From a virus: a DNA stretch of 41,189 nucleotides. The notes under the pieces are model-generated. The model made no database searches. It had not been told where the DNA came from and saw only the letters and a program-made list of their open reading frames with translations. Positions 28,535 through 39,500 of this stretch are shown here, in pieces (the first letter of the stretch is position 1; each line of letters starts with the position of its first letter). The stretch covers positions 1 through 41,189 of IMG/VR virus record IMGVR_UViG_3300010158_000006; one strand, written 5' to 3'. The translations under genes were made by a program, and so were the position numbers.

Positions 28535-28709
28535 TCATTTAGTTTGTATTAAATGTAATACCATTTTGTCAGCCCCAGAAGGTGAGAATCAAAAGAATCA
28601 ATGCAGATGTTCTAATCGTGCTTGGATTCGGAAACTTCCTGAGAAGAGTCTATGGGCTTATGGAGCGTTAGACCCTCAACAGATTCAGCGTGTGAAGAAG
28701 TTGGCTTAA
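28515..28709 (+). CDS. Small zinc-ribbon protein, last rightward gene
   Basis: 64 residues, ATG at 28515, overlapping the winged-helix gene by 20 bases. C11-x2-C14 and C30-x-C32 could bind one zinc ion (VCIKC, QCRCSN). The rest is basic and helical, ending QRVKKLA. Its last 98 bases lie antisense to the end of the lipoprotein gene at 28612-29385. This is a natural convergent junction where the two operons meet. Confidence 0.65.
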   Translation: MKHLESNHLVCIKCNTILSAPEGENQKNQCRCSNRAWIRKLPEKSLWAYGALDPQQIQRVKKLA

Positions 28710-29385
28710 GTGAAGTGAATACAGTATAAACTATATCACATATAACTATTACAACAGCAGAACCTATTACCCATTGAAACCAGAATGTATCAAGTATCCA
28801 ACAAGATGAAACAGCCAGTCCTCCACCTATTGACAATACAAATCCTCTGAACTTCCAAGTAACTGGTGCAAAGGAAATTATTAACAATCCAAGTACAGCA
28901 ATTCCAGCACCAACACAAGATACCATCCATAGAATTTTATCTTTTATTTCCCTTTGATTATTAGCCTCAACGATTTGCAAGGATATCTTTGCCTTATTGA
29001 GTTCGGAGTCTTTTTGTACTATTATAGACCTAAGAGTATCAGCATCATTATTTACTTTAATCGCTTCTTTTCTGTCTTGTTCAAGGGCAATGATGTTATC
29101 TGATGACAATATCTTTTTAAATCTCTCTGTCGTTTCGACAGACGGTTTCGAGATGGCTGACAATCTTTCGATTTGATTTTCGACAAGCCCTTTAGGAATT
29201 CCTTCAGGTAAGGTTTGAACCACCGCAACAAGGGCTGATACAGATTCTGAAACTTCTTTTTCAATCTTATTAATGTATATATCTTTTTCATTATTTTCAA
29301 GTATGATAGTAGTTGGTGCAGGAATAGATGTGCAACCAATTAATGTTACAAAAGAAAAAAGCATTATTAGTTTTTGAAAACTCAT
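28612..29385 (-). CDS. Lipoprotein with C-terminal membrane spans (lysis-region protein)
   Basis: 257 residues, ATG at 29385. A lipoprotein signal ends in L-I-G-C with Cys18 (MSFQKLIMLFSFVTLIGC). A periplasmic-type coiled coil follows (KIEKEVSESVSALVAVV, then ERLSAISKPSVETTERF). Three hydrophobic segments come after: about 150-175 (MVSCVGAGIAVLGLLII), FRGFVLSIGGGLAVS, and WVIGSAVVIVICDIVY. It overlaps the holin-like gene by four bases. A spanin-like or holin-accessory role is possible; its many spans make a classical spanin unlikely. Its 3' end overlaps the rightward operon antisense. Confidence 0.75.
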   Translation of the reverse strand: MSFQKLIMLFSFVTLIGCTSIPAPTTIILENNEKDIYINKIEKEVSESVSALVAVVQTLPEGIPKGLVENQIERLSAISKPSVETTERFKKILSSDNIIALEQDRKEAIKVNNDADTLRSIIVQKDSELNKAKISLQIVEANNQREIKDKILWMVSCVGAGIAVLGLLIISFAPVTWKFRGFVLSIGGGLAVSSCWILDTFWFQWVIGSAVVIVICDIVYTVFTSLKPTSSHAESVEGLTLHKPIDSSQEVSESKHD

Positions 29386-29687
29386 TTATATTGCTGAGTA
29401 AATTTATGTTTAACCCATTCAAAAATGTCTGGGGCAAGTGAACCAGCAGAAGCATATATAATGCTTTTTAGCATTGGGTCTATGGTAGAAGAGTTAATAG
29501 CAAAGTAGCACAGCGTACCTATAATTGCTCCAGCAATTACTTTTCTAATCCAAATAATAGGTTTAAACTTTTCCTCAGAGATAACCAGCCTAGCAAAAGC
29601 ACCCAAGCCTCCTAGGACAGCCACTACCCATCCACCCTTTTTAAAATCTTCTGCTGTCTCAATCAGAGTTGGGTCTACAGGACTCAT
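29382..29687 (-). CDS. Holin-like membrane protein
   Basis: 101 residues, ATG at 29687, coupled to the neighbouring genes on both sides. Two to three membrane segments are apparent (GGWVVAVLGGLGAFARLVI, then VIAGAIIGTLCYFAIN, and LKSIIYASAGSLAPDIF). The C-terminus is charged (EWVKHKFTQQYK). Size, spans and tail match phage holins, which open the membrane for endolysin. The endolysin candidate lies far away at 13680-14222 in the same late operon. Alternative: a virion membrane protein. Confidence 0.72.
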   Translation of the reverse strand: MSPVDPTLIETAEDFKKGGWVVAVLGGLGAFARLVISEEKFKPIIWIRKVIAGAIIGTLCYFAINSSTIDPMLKSIIYASAGSLAPDIFEWVKHKFTQQYK

Positions 29688-32600
29688 CGTTTAGGTTCCT
29701 CTCTTTGAACTCTACGCTTTGCCTGTTCTTCATTTTTGTAAATACCCATTAATTGTTTGTAAGGATTATATACTCTAAAATTACCATTCTGTTGCATGAT
29801 TATCCAGCCTAACGCATTACTTAAACTTGAACCATTACTGTATGTTTCAGTCTTCCAAGAACGCCATACACTGATATCAGCCTTAGTGTAATCACGCTTA
29901 GGCATTTGTACAGGAGGCTTAGGAACCTTAGTAGGAACTACAGGAGGAACTACAGGAGGAACTACAGGAGGAACCTTAGGTTGAACTACAGGAGGAACTA
30001 TAGGAGGAACTACAGGAGGTACTACAGGAGGTACTATTCTAGGTTTACCTGTTTCTGTATCAATAATAGGTTTTTTGTTTTCATCTATTTCAATTTTATT
30101 ACCTTCAATATCTATTATATATTTAGTTCCATCTTCTTCTATATAAATCTTTTGTCCATCTTCAGTAACTTCATGAGTTCCTGTTTCTGTATCTACAACT
30201 GATTCATGCACTTCTTCCTGTACAGGATGTTCATCACCAGTAATAAGTTCATATCTTTGAGTGTTTTCATTCCACATTCCAGCAGTAACTGGATTTCCTT
30301 TATTTGTAAGTAGATGACTTGGAGAAACTTTTTTAATATCTCTTTTTAATCCACTAACATTTGAAACACTTTGTATAGATGTTTCTTCTAAAGATTTAGG
30401 TTTCATTACATCTATTTTAACTGAATTCATTCCTTCAAAACCTATTTTAAGTTTCTTCCATATTTGCCAATCAGATAATCCTTCAAGCGGGCTTTTTTTA
30501 TTATTTTGAATAGACCATTCATTCATTTTTTCTCTCCATTCATTTACATGAATCTTTTCATTTGAATTAAGATATCCTACAGGTCTTTCTGGCAACTTAT
30601 CATTAACACCTTTTTCATTTTGTAAATCTGTTAAAAGAATATCATTTGGGCTTCTTCTTCCAGCATCAAGAACATTTGTTATTTCATTTATTAATTGATT
30701 AAGTATTGTTTTTGTAGGCTTTGATTCTGAAGTTACAAATTGAGATACTGCCTCTGAAACTTGATAATTTAAATCACTTATATTAGGAAGTAATCCAGCC
30801 TTTATTTCTGGAGTTTCAAGTGATTTAAGTAATTCTGGATGTTCAGGAATAAGTGACCATTGACCCATTAACTGTGGGTCATTAAATAATGCTATTTGAA
30901 ATTCAGCCGTAGATATAAGCCTATATACACTTGTTAATTTTAATTCTGGTGATTCAAGTTCAAATCCTTTTGTATTAAGAAATTGATTTAAATATGAATT
31001 AGTTGCTGGTGCATTTGCAGAACCACCAGTTCTATTACTAGACATTGCTTGCCTTGCATAATCCCAAGGAGAAGTAACAACATATCCTTTTTCCATATCA
31101 CCTCTCTTTGAAGAAGGGTTTCCTTTTTCAGTATGAGTAGCCTTATTTAATATAATTCCTTTTGAAGTCCAAGCAGGTTCTATAGCACCAGTTTTTTCAT
31201 TTTTAATAAATGTATTTTTAAGCATCAATCTTTGCAGTGCAAGTATTCTTGCAAATGCAACTTCTGATTTTGGAAGAGTTATTCCATTTGCAATTCTTAA
31301 TTCAGTTTTAGATATAAATTCATCAACTCCTCTTGCCCATGGTTGTCCTTTGAGGTTAGAACCTTTGTCGGGATTATCATTATAAGTAAAAAGAAGATTT
31401 TTAAGTTCTGGATTAGCACCAATTGCATGTGCTTCAGCCTGAGCCAATAAAGAATGACCCATTTCTTCAAGTGCTGTTCCTTCAAATGAATGACCAGATA
31501 AAGCCTGAACTCTTCTTTTGTATTCACTTCCAGAATAATCACCTATGTTGTATTGGCTTTTTTGTGCAATCCAAGCCTTATCAATTAACTGTGCTAGATT
31601 AAGATGAAACGGTTGATGGCTCTTTCTTTCATTTACTACAATTTGAGCAAATCTAAATTTAGCATCTTTTTCCTGTTCTTGTTCAACGCCATCTTCTGCT
31701 TCTTCATCTCCAGAAATTCGTTGTGTTTTTTTCTTTTTTTCTTCTATTTCAATTTTATTACCTTCAATCTGTTTTTTAAGATTTGCTGCTTCTCTTATTG
31801 ATTCTGGGTCTATTGATTCTACAAGTTGTGCATATCTTTCCTGAAGTGTTGATTCTCTAGTAACCCTTTCTTCATATTGAGTACCTACTGCAATATCTTT
31901 TATTCCTCCATGCCAAGTCTTTCCAGAATTAATATGAACAGGAAGACTTAACTGATTATCTTCAGCCATAGCCATAAGATATTTTGCAATCTTGCTATGA
32001 TAATCATTTACAACATTAGGATGAACAGAATCACCCATGTCTGTAATATATTTTAATATATCTTTAACAAGTACGGTTGATTTTTTCTTTTGATGATAAT
32101 CTAAATATTGCCAAAGATTATTAACTCTTGGATTAGGAACTGTTGCAAATGGGTCTTTAGTTCCTCCAGCATGTCCAACTAAACTTTCAAATAAAGTAGG
32201 GTCAAACTGCCTTGACTCTATACCAGATGGAAGGTTATATTTTTCGTAAGTTTTAAATGAATCTTTAAATGTTTTATATTCTAAACTATCTGGAGAAAGC
32301 ATTGATTCTTCACCTCCAGCCTCATGCGGAGAATAACGAGTATTAGGGTCTAGTTCATTTCTAACAAAAAGAGAGTTCTGTTGTTCTCTAAGTCTATGCT
32401 CCATTACCATTCTATCTACAGTTACATAATTTTTTGCCGCAAGTTGTTCAGCCTGAAATCTTGAAAGTCTAGTAAGGTCTGGAAGAGTATAATATTTATC
32501 TCCTCTTATTCTTTCATTTGCTTCAGACGCAGGAATTGTTTCAAAAGATTTTTGTCCTACTTCGTCTTCAACTTCTCTCATTAATGAACCAAACATCTTT

Positions 32601-35600
32601 CTTCTTATTCCAACAGGTTCTCTTCCAACAAGCATGCCATCCATATATTTAACATTACTAGCCCTTAGCCTTTCAGCCATTTCAGAATAAAGAAGTTTGC
32701 CAAAACCTTTTCCTGTAAACTTAGGATTATCAACTGTAGAAAATCCAATAGTTGCGGCATCTTTAAAACGGTCTATATTTGCAGATATTGTAGCAAAAGA
32801 ACTTCCATTGCTTCCATCCATATCAGGATGATGAAGTTCTATCTTTAATCTATAAGGAGAATTTTGAACAAGTTTAATAGTAAGTTTTCCGTCTGGGTCT
32901 ATCTTGTCTTTATTTAATTCATGAAATTTTCCTAAAAATGAACTTTTCCATTCACTTGATGCTAAATCATATTTGCGTCCAAATTCACCTGTCTTATCTC
33001 CATCATTCATATTAGATGCAAGAAGAACACTTGAAGGTTCTTTCGATGCTATCTTACGCATTGCTTCAGCCGCATCATGAGATGTAGGGAATCTGCCTAT
33101 TTTATTTCCGTTTTCATCAAATGCATCAGTTTGTCCACCTTTGTATTGAATAGCCCTAAAGCCAGAAGGATGCCAGAATGTTCGTCCATTAGATGTTTCT
33201 TCACTATGCATCTCATTTGGAGACCAATTGCGAACTAAATCTCTATAAGCATTGGCATGCGTATAAGGAAGACTTTGTGACCTAACACGAACATTTGTCA
33301 TTCGGTTAAGACTAAAATCAAATACGCTAGACATTGAATTTCTTTTAATCTCAGCAAGAGGAGAATTCAAAAATGTATCAGCCTCTCCTTTTGCAAGACC
33401 AAGAGCCTGATGCATTACATTTCTTCTGTCTTCACCTAAGCCATCAGTCCAAAGTTGTGCAGATGGAACTCTATCAGCATTAACAGTGCCATCAGGATTA
33501 AATGCATTTTTAGATGCATTTTCAAGATATCTATAAAAATCAGCCTTAAATTCTGTAGAGTTTCCATTCCAAAGTTTCTGAGTATTAGTGTCAGCCCACA
33601 TATTATTCAAACGCAGTTCAATAACTTTATAATCAAGCATGTTAGCCTTGAATGTATAATCTCCATCTTTGCTAATGGCTATATCAAGACCATACAATAA
33701 TCCAGTCCTAGATTTAAATGGAACATTCTTTCCCCATATTCTTGATGGATTATTAACATCTCCAGCCCTTTCAGCAGTCACTCCAATGCCACCAAAATCA
33801 ATTAGATTACCTTTGATATCTCCAGAAATAACTTTCTGAGCCATCTTAAGTTTGTTTCCAAACTCTCTACTCATATGTCCAGAGTTAATCATTTGGTCAA
33901 CAAGTTCATCACTAAATGGCCCTCTTATCACTCCTTCACCATCAGTAGTAAATGTACGAAGATTATCAGGAACACCTATAAGCATCTTATAGATATTCTT
34001 TCCTTTAATCTTATTTTCTTTAGCAATTTGTGCTTCTGTGTTATGCCTATAAGTTCCGTCAGGCTGTTTTGTAAATACACCATCAAGTCCATTACCATCT
34101 ATAAATCTTTGTCTGGCATCTTTAGACAAAGCATTGATATCAAAAACTCCAGTTTGATTTACATGCCTTTCAATTTTAAGCATATCTTTAAAGAATCGTT
34201 CCATAGCAGGATTGATAACTCTACTACCCCTATAAGGTTTAAATACTTCATCAATAGGAACAAGTCTTTCTATGCCATCTTTATCAGTATATGTTCTGTT
34301 AAAATCAAATTCAGGATGGCTGAAGTTCATTCTATCTCTCCAATATTCAGTCCAAGAAAGATTTACATTTTCTAAAACTCCACGAATTCCTGGCAAATCT
34401 CCAGCATGATATAGCCAATCTATTGGCTTATTCATTACTAGGTGAGAGAAATAATATGCACCAAATTCTTCTGCAAGATGTTCAAGAAGCGGTCTTCCAC
34501 CAAGTTCAGCATCAGCAACCATTTGACCTCCTTCAGTCCATTTATCTTGAGCCATCTGTAGACGCTTTAAAGCATCAGCATGTGCTTCAGGATTTTGACT
34601 AAATTCAGCGTCAATATATCTTCTGAACATATCATTGACTTCATTCTGTTTTATAACGCCTCTTTGAATTTCATTACCAGCGTTATCCCTTTCGCCAAGA
34701 ATTCTGCTTTTAAGTTCAGAAACATAATAATCTTTCATTACGCTTGTGCGTAGAATTGAATGCAAAATTTCGTGAGGAAGAGTAGCCCTAGATGCATTAT
34801 CTGCATTGATATGTATTTGCACAGAACCATTAGCACTGTTTTCAACTACATATCCATTGTTATGTTCAAATGTCTTTTGGCTTAATGGCATATCTCCATC
34901 AGGAAGAATAGTCATTCCATCATACTTTTCAGGGTCAAGTCCTTTGCTAAGAAGAAACTCTTTATTTCCTTCATTAGAACGAATATGAATAGATGTATCA
35001 GGATGTACTATATCTTTGGCGGCAAGGATTCCATCAAATGAAAATCCTTTTGCATTTGCCCATGTTTCTGCATTTCTCCACATGTTAGCCTGAGCAGGAG
35101 CAATTTCATCAAGACCTCTAAGTACAAACTGTGCTTCAATGTTAGTACGCATCTTACGAGTAGCACCAAAAGCATCAGAAGCCAAGCGTCCAGTAGTAGC
35201 ACCAATAGAACCTAAAGCCAGACCAGCACCAGCACCAGCGGCGGCTCCTTCAGTTCCTTCACTCCACCAACCAAGGCCAGCACCAATAGCAGAACCTGTA
35301 AAAGCACCCTCTGCTACATGTGTTCCGTAATCTATAAGTGGGTCAAATCCATTTACAAGTTTAAGCAAGGCTCTTGCCTGAGGAGATATTTCAACACCTC
35401 TTTTTGCTGTCTCATTTAATGCTCTTTTAGCATATGAAGCCAAACCACGCTCTCCCTGAAGAATCTGGTCTCCAATAAGACCAACAGCCTCTCCTATGCC
35501 AGAAGCGGCTACAGAAGCCCCATAGGTGGCAGTACCAACCCCTACAGTTGCAGAAGCATATGGTATGCTATGTCCCAATGCAGAAGCACTAAGACTGCCC

Positions 35601-36529
35601 ACGCCAGCGGCTTTAAGGCCATTTCTGAAGTCATCTTTAGATACTCCAGCAATAGCCTCAAATCCTTGACCAGCCTTTTCAGCCGCATAATCAAGAGTTC
35701 CTCTTGTTGCTTTTCCTACAAATTCAATAGGAAATCCAACTCCATATTTAAGTCCACCGCCAACAACAAGAGCCTTAAGACCCTGTATTTTAGCAGATAC
35801 AAGCATAGCCTTTTCGCCAAGACCAACAGCATGTGCGGCTCCGCTTGCAATCCCTCCAAATGGAATGAACCAAGAAGGGTCAGCAACATAAGAAGCGGCC
35901 TGAACTACATCATTATTAAGAAGGTCTTTATCTTTTATAATAAGACTTGTTTCACCTTTTTCAAGTTGTCTTCCTTCTCTTAGGAAATTTCTAGCATCAA
36001 GAAATTCACGATAAGCCGCATCACTATTTTCTTTAACTCCATTTAATGCATTAAAAAATCTACTTTGAGGTGATGTTGAATTAGCACTTTGTGCAAGAAT
36101 TCCATACATCATTCTTGTTGATTGACCAAAAGCCTCAACAACGCTAGGTGCTAATTTATTGGTTATATCTGATGGATTGTTAGCAAGAGAACTTCCTGCT
36201 TTTGCAAATTGTTGATATATACTTCCAGCCGCACCAGACAAAGAATCAAATACATCTGTTTCTTTTGTTTTGTAAAAATCATTTAACTTTATCCAATCTT
36301 CTTTATTAGGGTCATATACTTGCCCTGCTTCATCAGCGGAAAGCATGTCCTTATAAATTTCTCCACCGCTTTTAGGGGCAGTTATTTTATCATAAGCATC
36401 TTTTCTTTCTTCCTGTGGAAGAGAATTTATGTAAGAATCAACATCTGGATTTCCAGTAAAAACTTGTCCTCCAATGTTATTATTATTTACAGGTTCTTCA
36501 CCCTGAGGACTAGCATATATTTCAGCCAT
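29684..36529 (-). CDS. Giant internal virion / ejection protein with protease-like, GNAT-like and Pro-rich parts
   Basis: 2281 residues, ATG at 36529. Glycine-zipper and membrane-like segments occur near residues 315-355 (ALGHSIPYASATVGVG) and 410-445 (GSAIGAGLGWW and AAAGAGAGLALG). The HExxH zinc-protease motif LPHEILHSIL is at about 586-590. A GNAT-like part (TGKGFGKLLYSEMAERLRAS) lies near 1265-1290. Later come long helical regions and a proline-rich (VVPP)n stretch at about 2160-2210, then a compact C-terminal domain. The gene sits where T7 gene 16 is. Such proteins are ejected into the cell to build a DNA channel and to act on host walls and proteins. The mixture of enzyme-like parts suggests a 'polyvalent' protein. 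Individual activities are inferred. Confidence 0.8.
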   Translation of the reverse strand: MAEIYASPQGEEPVNNNNIGGQVFTGNPDVDSYINSLPQEERKDAYDKITAPKSGGEIYKDMLSADEAGQVYDPNKEDWIKLNDFYKTKETDVFDSLSGAAGSIYQQFAKAGSSLANNPSDITNKLAPSVVEAFGQSTRMMYGILAQSANSTSPQSRFFNALNGVKENSDAAYREFLDARNFLREGRQLEKGETSLIIKDKDLLNNDVVQAASYVADPSWFIPFGGIASGAAHAVGLGEKAMLVSAKIQGLKALVVGGGLKYGVGFPIEFVGKATRGTLDYAAEKAGQGFEAIAGVSKDDFRNGLKAAGVGSLSASALGHSIPYASATVGVGTATYGASVAASGIGEAVGLIGDQILQGERGLASYAKRALNETAKRGVEISPQARALLKLVNGFDPLIDYGTHVAEGAFTGSAIGAGLGWWSEGTEGAAAGAGAGLALGSIGATTGRLASDAFGATRKMRTNIEAQFVLRGLDEIAPAQANMWRNAETWANAKGFSFDGILAAKDIVHPDTSIHIRSNEGNKEFLLSKGLDPEKYDGMTILPDGDMPLSQKTFEHNNGYVVENSANGSVQIHINADNASRATLPHEILHSILRTSVMKDYYVSELKSRILGERDNAGNEIQRGVIKQNEVNDMFRRYIDAEFSQNPEAHADALKRLQMAQDKWTEGGQMVADAELGGRPLLEHLAEEFGAYYFSHLVMNKPIDWLYHAGDLPGIRGVLENVNLSWTEYWRDRMNFSHPEFDFNRTYTDKDGIERLVPIDEVFKPYRGSRVINPAMERFFKDMLKIERHVNQTGVFDINALSKDARQRFIDGNGLDGVFTKQPDGTYRHNTEAQIAKENKIKGKNIYKMLIGVPDNLRTFTTDGEGVIRGPFSDELVDQMINSGHMSREFGNKLKMAQKVISGDIKGNLIDFGGIGVTAERAGDVNNPSRIWGKNVPFKSRTGLLYGLDIAISKDGDYTFKANMLDYKVIELRLNNMWADTNTQKLWNGNSTEFKADFYRYLENASKNAFNPDGTVNADRVPSAQLWTDGLGEDRRNVMHQALGLAKGEADTFLNSPLAEIKRNSMSSVFDFSLNRMTNVRVRSQSLPYTHANAYRDLVRNWSPNEMHSEETSNGRTFWHPSGFRAIQYKGGQTDAFDENGNKIGRFPTSHDAAEAMRKIASKEPSSVLLASNMNDGDKTGEFGRKYDLASSEWKSSFLGKFHELNKDKIDPDGKLTIKLVQNSPYRLKIELHHPDMDGSNGSSFATISANIDRFKDAATIGFSTVDNPKFTGKGFGKLLYSEMAERLRASNVKYMDGMLVGREPVGIRRKMFGSLMREVEDEVGQKSFETIPASEANERIRGDKYYTLPDLTRLSRFQAEQLAAKNYVTVDRMVMEHRLREQQNSLFVRNELDPNTRYSPHEAGGEESMLSPDSLEYKTFKDSFKTYEKYNLPSGIESRQFDPTLFESLVGHAGGTKDPFATVPNPRVNNLWQYLDYHQKKKSTVLVKDILKYITDMGDSVHPNVVNDYHSKIAKYLMAMAEDNQLSLPVHINSGKTWHGGIKDIAVGTQYEERVTRESTLQERYAQLVESIDPESIREAANLKKQIEGNKIEIEEKKKKTQRISGDEEAEDGVEQEQEKDAKFRFAQIVVNERKSHQPFHLNLAQLIDKAWIAQKSQYNIGDYSGSEYKRRVQALSGHSFEGTALEEMGHSLLAQAEAHAIGANPELKNLLFTYNDNPDKGSNLKGQPWARGVDEFISKTELRIANGITLPKSEVAFARILALQRLMLKNTFIKNEKTGAIEPAWTSKGIILNKATHTEKGNPSSKRGDMEKGYVVTSPWDYARQAMSSNRTGGSANAPATNSYLNQFLNTKGFELESPELKLTSVYRLISTAEFQIALFNDPQLMGQWSLIPEHPELLKSLETPEIKAGLLPNISDLNYQVSEAVSQFVTSESKPTKTILNQLINEITNVLDAGRRSPNDILLTDLQNEKGVNDKLPERPVGYLNSNEKIHVNEWREKMNEWSIQNNKKSPLEGLSDWQIWKKLKIGFEGMNSVKIDVMKPKSLEETSIQSVSNVSGLKRDIKKVSPSHLLTNKGNPVTAGMWNENTQRYELITGDEHPVQEEVHESVVDTETGTHEVTEDGQKIYIEEDGTKYIIDIEGNKIEIDENKKPIIDTETGKPRIVPPVVPPVVPPIVPPVVQPKVPPVVPPVVPPVVPTKVPKPPVQMPKRDYTKADISVWRSWKTETYSNGSSLSNALGWIIMQQNGNFRVYNPYKQLMGIYKNEEQAKRRVQREEPKR
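29927..30045 (-). repeat. 12-bp tandem repeat coding (VVPP)n
   Basis: A 12-base unit (GGAACTACAGGA on the plus strand) recurs with small changes over about 120 bp. Each unit encodes V-V-P-P on the minus strand, making a stiff proline-rich tether of about 40 residues near the C-terminus of the giant protein. Such tandem units gain and lose copies readily, so the length of this tether may vary between related phages. Confidence 0.85.
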
Positions 36530-39500
36530 TATTTTTTAAGATTTTGTAGATAGCGTTCTCTTGCCGCCATTATATCGGAAGATTTATCCTTAGGAAGAAT
36601 TACAGTCAAACCAAAAGCCTGAGGCTTTGTAATAATCTTTTGTGTAACATTGTCACGCAATTGATTATATTTAGCCCTTGTTGTGCTTTTAAGAGAGAAA
36701 AAATCTGTAGGGTTTTGAACTATATCTTCAAGTAATTTTTGCTCATAATCAGATACATTACCAACACCAATAAGTTCTTTTCTTAAATTTCCAGCAAGTT
36801 CTCTTGTTAATTGTAATGCAGTACCTCTTTGCTCAGGACTTAAAGAAGCAAATTGAGTTTCATTAATTTTTTCAAGTTTATCAATAATTGAAGTAGCATT
36901 CAATATATGTGTATATTCTTCCCTGAACTTTGAAGCATCAGCAGGAGAACCAAAAGAACCAAGACCACCTAGTTTAACTGGGCTTGTAGATATAAACTGT
37001 GTAGGAACATAATCTCCATTTGGAGTAAGTTGACCAAACTGAACAGCCTTGTTAGCGGCTAATTCATGAGGTTGCATCCCAGAATGGCTCATTTGTTTCC
37101 ATTCTTTACCATCAAAGAACACTGCACCATAGGGAGTATTTCTAAACTGCAAAGATTCTTCAGGATACATCTGCTTATACATATCATTAAACGAAGCAGG
37201 AAGATACCCAAACTTTTTAATAAGATATTGTTTAAGTTGTGTTTTCTTTTCTTCAGCACTTAAAGTTTCTGGAGTCTGTAAATTTCCTAGTACTTGAGGT
37301 CTAACATAAGTATAATCGCTTACACCAGTGCCAGAATCAACAGTGTTATTTTCAGGAGGTTTTTGATAAGCAGGATTTATCGTAGAATCCTGACCAGAAA
37401 GAACCTTTGGATAAATGTCGTTAAGAAGCATATCATGATTAACAAGCCTTGATTTTAACTGCTGTTCAATTCCAGAAAACCCCTGTTGTCTAGATTTCAT
37501 ATCGTTAATCTTGTTATCAAGAGTAGCCATGATTCTAGATTTTTCAAGAGAAGTCATATCATCTTTAGCACCTAGTTCTTTTGCAAAAGGAATTCCTCCA
37601 GCAAATCCATATCCAGTTCTTAGTTTTCTTACATCTGTAAGTGCAGAATTTATTTCTGTTCTTATTGTTGCATCATAAATATTATCAGGAACATCTTCTT
37701 TTCCACCTTTAACCATTCCATTAACAAGAGCAGTCCAGAAAGCACCTCTTGCCGCTTGAGTTCCAACTTTTGCAACAAGGTCAGCCTTTTGAGCCGCAGT
37801 AAGACTTGCTTTAATAAGTCCACCTTCACGAAGTGCAGAATCAATAGCATTTCCAAGAAGTTCTTTTTTGCCAGCAGATGAAATAGTCTCATTGCCAATT
37901 TCAGCAACTTTAAGATATCCATCATATTCCTTTTTTGCATTAGCGGCAAGTTCAGCAATTCTAGTTTCTTGTGCCATTCCTTTCATTCCTTTAATTGCCT
38001 GAACTCCTTGTTTTAGTCCTCCACCAAGTTTAGCACCAGCACCAAACCAAAGTAAAGCCGCATCAGCACCTACTTTTGTAGCAAGTGCAATATCAGGATG
38101 CATCATTGCAGATTGACCTATGGTATTATAATCAACCATAGAGGAATCTCCTTTTGCAACAGAATCTCTCATTGCCTGCAAATATCCAATAGCAGGTTGA
38201 ATAGAACGCTTTTGAGAATCAATATCACTTAGTCTTTCATATGTGCTGTCTTTTGCTATCCTGATTTTTTCTTGTTCAGGTTGCGTATAAGAACTAATAG
38301 GTTTTTGTGCAGATACTTCAGGAAGTTTAGCACCAGATGCAATAGCACCAGCCTGATTACCCATAGCAAGTCTGCTAGGAGTATTTACTGGAAGTATGTT
38401 AAGAGGAACTTGTGTTGCATCATATTCTGAATCTACAACTTTTTCAGGAGATATTTTAGAGGCATTAACATCTCCAGTATAAGAAATGTTTCCTTCAGTA
38501 TCTGTGCTAAATTTATTTATGTCTGATTCACTAGGCCCATTTTCACCTAATGCACCTTCATTGCTATTGTTTTGATACTGTTCAATACCCTGAGAAACAT
38601 CATATGGTTCTGGTGGAGTATAATTTTTATTATTAATATCAACTTGTTCTTTATTTACTTTTCTAGGTTTAAAAATTTGAACTCCTTCTTTTGGTTTAGG
38701 AACTCCTACGCCTACTGCATCTACTGATAAATCAATTTTAGTACCAACTTTTATAGTATTAGGATTGTAACCTTGTGCAATCATTGCTTTTGCAACCCAT
38801 GTAGTACTTCTTCCTGTTGCATTTGCAATCATAGCAGGAGTATCTCCTTTTTTAATTGTATACAAAGAATCTGAATTTTCAGAAGTTGACTCAGAAGCAT
38901 TAAGATTACCAACTAAATAAGGAGGTGCTATATTAGTTCTAGTCTGTTGGCTTGGGTCAGTATAACTTCCACTTTCAGCAAGAACCCTTCCAAGTTGAGT
39001 ACGCTTTGTTACAAGAGATTTAAGAAGAGAAATATCAGATTCATCTTTAAGCCCCCATTGTTTTGAAAGTTTATCTTGAAGAGCAATTGCCTGAGAATTT
39101 GTTTTCTTAAATTCATTGTACAGTTGCAAACTTTGTTCAGAACTAAACTTAGGAGCAGGAGCCTGTGCTATAACTGCAGATGTACCTAAATTAGCAGTAG
39201 TTCCTGTCTGTTGCATTGAAGGCAGATTAATGTCAGGAAGTCCTGTTTGAGCCGCAGGGTCTCCTTGATAAGAAGTAGCATTAGTTCCAGAATTAATAGC
39301 ACTAGAAGGTAAAGGAAGTCCAGCAGGAGCAGATTGAGGAGAGCCTTGTCCTTGAGCCCATTCATTGTCTCTTGCATTAGAATAATATCTATCAAACAAC
39401 GACATTGGATGATTAGACAATTCGCTGTTATTAAATTCATCAACAGAGTTAACATTTCCAACTAGGTCTAAGGAATAAGCCTTAGCCTGAGGACTCATTT

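Noticed and set aside
29906-30202. Plus-strand frame coding RRNYRR repeats
   Set aside because: It is the antisense image of the VVPP tandem repeat in the giant ejection protein.
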